Shown: positions 35,995 to 38,877 of the stretch, piece after piece
Layout of the letters: each line of letters opens with the position of its first letter
Numbering within the stretch: position 1 is the stretch's first letter
NCBI GenBank assembly: GCA_902524635.1
Contig: CABZDY010000004.1
Location: 1-38,877 of the forward strand
Source: an uncultured Pelagibacteraceae bacterium
GTDB lineage: Bacteria; Pseudomonadota; Alphaproteobacteria; Pelagibacterales; Pelagibacteraceae
Reading direction: 5' to 3'
DNA: 38,877 bases
Notes under the pieces: model-generated
Told to the model about the DNA's origin: nothing
The model's input: only the letters and a program-made list of their open reading frames with translations
Database searches by the model: none
Program-made: the position numbers and the translations under genes

Positions 35995-36040
35995 GATTTT
36001 ATAGGATACTAGTCCCCAAACTAGAACATTTGGAGATAAA
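35992..36040 (+). repeat. Island repeat, copy D (right flank of nuclease gene)
   Basis: The copy begins in the stop codon of the nuclease gene with 'TAGGATTTTATA' (shared with copy A). It continues with 'ACTAGTCCCCAAACTAGAAC' (shared with copy C; 32 of 33 bases over 36008-36040). One frame reads 'IGFYRILVPKLEHLEIKQ', resembling the small membrane peptide's 'VGFYIETSPKLKQVE'. It ends 17 bp before the intact 75-aa gene. Confidence 0.8.
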
Positions 36041-36057
36041 ACAAGAATTTAGATTGT

Positions 36058-36285
36058 ATGAACAAAGAAAACGCAAGTAAACTCTGGAAAATTATTCAGG
36101 AAGCTGGCGATTATTTACAAGGACAACTTCCAGATCATCCTAATCATCCTAAAGGCAGAAATCCTTATGCTCATGTAGCAATTTGCGTAAAGAGCAAATT
36201 CAATGCAAGTTACAAAGATATTGAGAATGAAAAATTTGATGAAATAGTAAATTATATAAATTTCCTTAAAGAATATCCTAGCTAA
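36058..36285 (+). CDS. Hypothetical protein, 75 aa (intact copy)
   Basis: This small soluble protein opens MNKENASKLWKIIQEAGDYL. It has a central 'LPDHPNHPKGRNPYAHVAIC' and a C-terminal helical 'FNASYKDIENEKFDEIVNYI'. The C-terminal pattern weakly resembles the end domain of phage antirepressor-type proteins ('FgvsYkdIp..fdea..yi'), which is pattern memory and not a search result. It is preceded by repeat D at 17 bp, as the truncated copy is by repeat B at 16 bp. There is no clear ribosome-binding site. It converges with the threonine aldolase gene, one base apart. Function unknown. Confidence 0.7.
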   Translation: MNKENASKLWKIIQEAGDYLQGQLPDHPNHPKGRNPYAHVAICVKSKFNASYKDIENEKFDEIVNYINFLKEYPS

Positions 36286-36286
36286 A

Positions 36287-37333
36287 TTAAGATTTAATTA
36301 TATTTAAAAACGATTCTACATCATCGGGATGAGTATTCCAGGCAGCAACTAATCGAACAGCTTTATCTTCCCACTCATCATCGTTAATTTTGTAACCATG
36401 TGAATTAAATTGATCAATTATATTTTTCGGTATTTTGACAAAAACTTCATTTGCATCTGTTGGGTAAGCTAATTCAATATTTTTGTGTTTCAGTAAACCT
36501 TGGCTTAATTTTTTACCCATAGCATTTGCATGCTTTGCATTTTTTAACCAAACCTCATTTGAGATATAAGCATCTAATTGAGCTGATACAAAACGCATCT
36601 TTGATAGTAAATGCCCTGCTCTTTTCATTAAAAAAGCTAAATTTCCAACTAACTCTGGTTTAAAAAAAATAATGGCTTCTGCTGCTAGGCATCCATTTTT
36701 AGTTGCTCCAAATGACAGTACATCAATTCCAGACTTCCATGTCATTTCTGCTGGAGTACAGTTTAATGAAACTAACGCATTTGCAAATCTTGCACCATCC
36801 ATATGAATATTTAGATCGTTTTTATGAGTAATCTCTGATATTTTTTTTATTTCATCTAAATTGTAAGCAACACCTGTTTCACATAATTGGGTAATACTTA
36901 CTGATGAGGGTTGAGTATGATGTACTACACCTTTTCCAGAGATGTTTCTATCTAGTTCTTCTGCTATTATTTTTCCATTATTACCGTCCAGATTAACTAA
37001 CTTTGCACCTCCAGTATAAAATTCGGGTGCTCCACATTCATCTACATTTATATGGGAAAGTCTATGGCAATAGATATTTCCAAAAGAAGGAGTCATCGTT
37101 GATAAAGCTAAAGCATTAGCTGCTGTTCCTGATGCTGTTGGAAATACTATAACTTCTTTTTCAAATATTTCTGAAAATTTGTTTTGTAAGTTTTTCGACA
37201 TCTCATCATTACCATATGGAGTTTTGTCATCCTCATTAGCTTTAAGAATTGCATTTAAGACTTCTGGACACGCACCTGTAACGTTATCTGAAGCAAATTT
37301 TACTCTTTCTCTTTTTGTTTTTATCTGAGTCAC
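36287..37333 (-). CDS. ltaE: Low-specificity threonine aldolase family protein
   Basis: This is a PLP enzyme that cleaves L-threonine or allo-threonine to glycine and acetaldehyde. The 348-aa protein has 'VFPTASGTAANALAL', 'HIHMDGAR'-type segment 'NIHMDGARFANAL' (D179, R182) and the PLP lysine K212 in 'SFGATKNG'. It starts 2 bp after the amidinotransferase gene, so the two are surely co-transcribed. Making glycine would suit SAR11, which is known to depend on external glycine or serine. Other beta-eliminating activities of this fold cannot be excluded. Confidence 0.88.
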   Translation of the reverse strand: MTQIKTKRERVKFASDNVTGACPEVLNAILKANEDDKTPYGNDEMSKNLQNKFSEIFEKEVIVFPTASGTAANALALSTMTPSFGNIYCHRLSHINVDECGAPEFYTGGAKLVNLDGNNGKIIAEELDRNISGKGVVHHTQPSSVSITQLCETGVAYNLDEIKKISEITHKNDLNIHMDGARFANALVSLNCTPAEMTWKSGIDVLSFGATKNGCLAAEAIIFFKPELVGNLAFLMKRAGHLLSKMRFVSAQLDAYISNEVWLKNAKHANAMGKKLSQGLLKHKNIELAYPTDANEVFVKIPKNIIDQFNSHGYKINDDEWEDKAVRLVAAWNTHPDDVESFLNIIKS

Positions 37334-37335
37334 AA

Positions 37336-38451
37336 TTATTGCTGTGGAAAATAATCTTTTAATTCACCTTCTCTATAAACATCTGCTGTACAACAATGTA
37401 ATCCACCTCCAAATGCATAAGCGTCTCTAAGCTCAACAGGAACAACCTCCATGCCTAATTTATCTAGTTGTTCTGCTTGGTATACTTCACTTTTTTCTAC
37501 ACATACAGTTTTAGGATCTAAAACTAAAACATTCATTGATAACCATGTTGAAGAGTAACATAGTGGCGGAGGTTCATTGTGTGCAGGTTGAGCGCTATCA
37601 ATAATTTCCCAACCGTTATTTTCAAATAATTTTCTTTGCTCTTTAGGAAGCCTTCTTTGAGGATTATTAATTATTAAACCCTCTTTGATAGGTGTAAAAG
37701 TTGCATCTATATGAATTGGATAAGGATCACCTGGAAAATTAACAGCATGAACCCTGTGATCTTTATAATGTCTTTTTAACCAATCAATTCCTTTTAAATT
37801 TGTTGTAAAACCATGTTGCACTACTAAATCTTTACCAAATCTTAGAACGTCAGCAGCGTCAAATAATGGCTCTTCTTCAGTGGTTACAAAATATTTATTT
37901 TCTGTCCATTCCAGTCTTTTTTGAATTCCTATTTTATCTGATAAGTAATCTTCTCTGTAATCCTTATCTGTTAATCTAGGTTTAGGAGCAGATTCGTGTC
38001 TCATATTTGGATCTGAATTATAATATTGTTTTAAAAGTGGTCGGTAACATAGATATTCAAACCATCGACAACGATAACTCATTGTAGCCTCTAAAATTTC
38101 ATTACCGACAGTTAACAAAACATCTCTGGGTGGCATGCAACCAAACATTGTCTCCGACTGCCAATCTGGTGTAGATGTTTTTTGATTAAAATCAATTGGA
38201 TCTGGTCTATCAACTTTAATCCCTCTTTTTTTTAATATGTTTGAGAAATCATCTAAAAGCTGATTTGCTTTATCTACAGTATCTTTAGTTCTTGGACCAA
38301 ATTTTCCTCTCATATCGCTGTCTTCAGGAACTTTGGCATCTAATGCTGGCTCAGGAGCAGGTATACAAGTGCCATCTGCTTTACCTACTATTACATGTTT
38401 CAATGGATCCCATTCATTCCAACTATTAACAATTACTTTTTCATTATTCAT
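37336..38451 (-). CDS. AGAT-type amidinotransferase
   Basis: The 371-aa protein closely follows the arginine:glycine amidinotransferase pattern. The catalytic Asp, His and Cys are D198 in 'LFDAADVLR', H247 in 'PIHIDATFTP' and C353 in 'FGGGLHCCTAD', with spacing close to the human enzyme's D254/H303/C407. 'STWLSMNVLVLD' is also shared. AGAT moves the amidino group of arginine to glycine, giving guanidinoacetate and ornithine. Bacterial relatives use other acceptors such as inosamines, so the acceptor is uncertain. It lies between a DMT transporter gene and threonine aldolase, an arrangement that fits glycine as the acceptor. Confidence 0.88.
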   Translation of the reverse strand: MNNEKVIVNSWNEWDPLKHVIVGKADGTCIPAPEPALDAKVPEDSDMRGKFGPRTKDTVDKANQLLDDFSNILKKRGIKVDRPDPIDFNQKTSTPDWQSETMFGCMPPRDVLLTVGNEILEATMSYRCRWFEYLCYRPLLKQYYNSDPNMRHESAPKPRLTDKDYREDYLSDKIGIQKRLEWTENKYFVTTEEEPLFDAADVLRFGKDLVVQHGFTTNLKGIDWLKRHYKDHRVHAVNFPGDPYPIHIDATFTPIKEGLIINNPQRRLPKEQRKLFENNGWEIIDSAQPAHNEPPPLCYSSTWLSMNVLVLDPKTVCVEKSEVYQAEQLDKLGMEVVPVELRDAYAFGGGLHCCTADVYREGELKDYFPQQ

Positions 38452-38452
38452 T

Positions 38453-38877
38453 TCAATTTAAACCTATAAATCTTCTATTAGACTGCATGATGAGGCTGTA
38501 GTAAAAAATTGACATAAAAATAAAAAATCCACCAATAATAGTATTCGTAGATGGGACTTCATTAATTCCCATCCATGGTAACCACACCCAGAATATTCCA
38601 CCGATTACCTCAGTAAGTGATAGTAAAGTTAGATCAGCTGCTGGAATATTTTTTGATCCAATTGAATACAAAATCAAACCCATACATACTAGAGTTCCAT
38701 GAGTAGCAAATAAGGCTTCATTTTTTCCAGTAGATAAAAAATTAGCATCGTTCGACATCAGCATTACAGCAGAAAATATGAAACAGAAAAACCCCGCAAA
38801 GGCTACAGTAGTAAATTTTGGTGTTTCTTTTCTCCATCTAAGTGAAACAGAAAAAATTGAGAAACCTAATGCAGAAA
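38453..38877 (-). CDS. DMT family (EamA) transporter, 5' end outside window
   Basis: The track shows only 103 aa from an internal Met at 38764, but the frame stays open to the window edge. The extra part reads 'SALGFSIFSVSLRWRKETPK', a membrane span followed by a positive loop, so this is the C-terminal half of a DMT transporter. The remaining spans and 'LTEVIGGIFWVWLPWMGINE' form the usual EamA ending. It ends 1 bp before the amidinotransferase start and heads that minus-strand operon as seen. The substrate is unknown. Confidence 0.8.
   Translation of the reverse strand, partial: SALGFSIFSVSLRWRKETPKFTTVAFAGFFCFIFSAVMLMSNDANFLSTGKNEALFATHGTLVCMGLILYSIGSKNIPAADLTLLSLTEVIGGIFWVWLPWMGINEVPSTNTIIGGFFIFMSIFYYSLIMQSNRRFIGLN

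Noticed and set aside
33479-36040. Repeat copies A-D as a CRISPR array
   Set aside because: Spacing is irregular (about 190 bp to 1.9 kb), the spacers are genes, the copies are diverged, and there are no cas genes.
34084-36040. Classical transposon or insertion sequence around the 611-aa gene
   Set aside because: The flanking repeats are direct, no terminal inverted repeats were seen, and the protein has no transposase motif.

Overview
The window looks like a SAR11-type alphaproteobacterium (Pelagibacterales, 'Candidatus Pelagibacter'-like). The DNA is very AT-rich with many poly(A/T) runs. Genes are packed with 4-20 bp overlaps, and even convergent genes overlap or abut. The proteins are rich in Lys, Ile and Asn, and the gene blocks are alphaproteobacterial (lptD-surA-pdxA-rsmA, fabD-fabG-acpP, rpsF-rpsR-rplI-dnaB, cvpA-purF). 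This assignment rests on gene content and composition; no database search was possible. I saw no rRNA, tRNA, CRISPR array or insertion sequence.

Layout. (1) 1-3920: a truncated DUF2066-like secreted protein, divergent from purM-purN (purine synthesis), which converges on ndk-pepA. (2) 3976-11269: an envelope and housekeeping operon, lptF-lptG-lptD-surA-pdxA-rsmA. LptFG and LptD move lipopolysaccharide to the surface, SurA chaperones outer-membrane proteins, PdxA makes the PLP precursor and RsmA methylates 16S rRNA. (3) 11254-13842, minus strand: fabD-fabG-acpP-gmk, fatty-acid synthesis plus guanylate kinase. (4) 13927-20871: rpsF-rpsR-rplI-dnaB, an RND/MMPL-type exporter, then cvpA-purF. (5) 20873-25587: a PhnZ-like HD-domain protein, a DUF255 thioredoxin-fold protein, and gshA-gshB for glutathione. 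(6) 25566-33312: a DMT exporter, an MFS transporter, two Gfo/Idh/MocA dehydrogenases, a convergent 2-hydroxyacid dehydrogenase, a YajQ-family protein and a two-gene ABC exporter.

(7) 33313-36285 is the accessory part of the window. It holds a 40-aa single-membrane-span peptide gene and a frameshifted tandem copy of it. It also holds an 85-aa orphan gene, a truncated copy and an intact copy of a 75-aa gene, and a GC-richer 10-bp tandem repeat. At its centre is a 611-aa protein with about six zinc-ribbon repeats (DUF4379-like) interrupted by a Vsr/DUF559-like endonuclease domain. Four related repeats of about 33-38 bp (copies A-D) lie at the gene boundaries. Copies C and D differ at one base in 33 and bracket the 611-aa gene. 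Copies B and D each sit 16-17 bp upstream of a copy of the 75-aa gene. The repeats can be read as decayed coding sequence of the small membrane peptide family. This looks like a module that has been duplicated and that received or mobilised a nuclease gene, and it is the best candidate for something undescribed.

(8) 36287-38877, minus strand: a DMT transporter (truncated by the window end), an AGAT-type amidinotransferase and a threonine aldolase form a likely operon around glycine, arginine and threonine.
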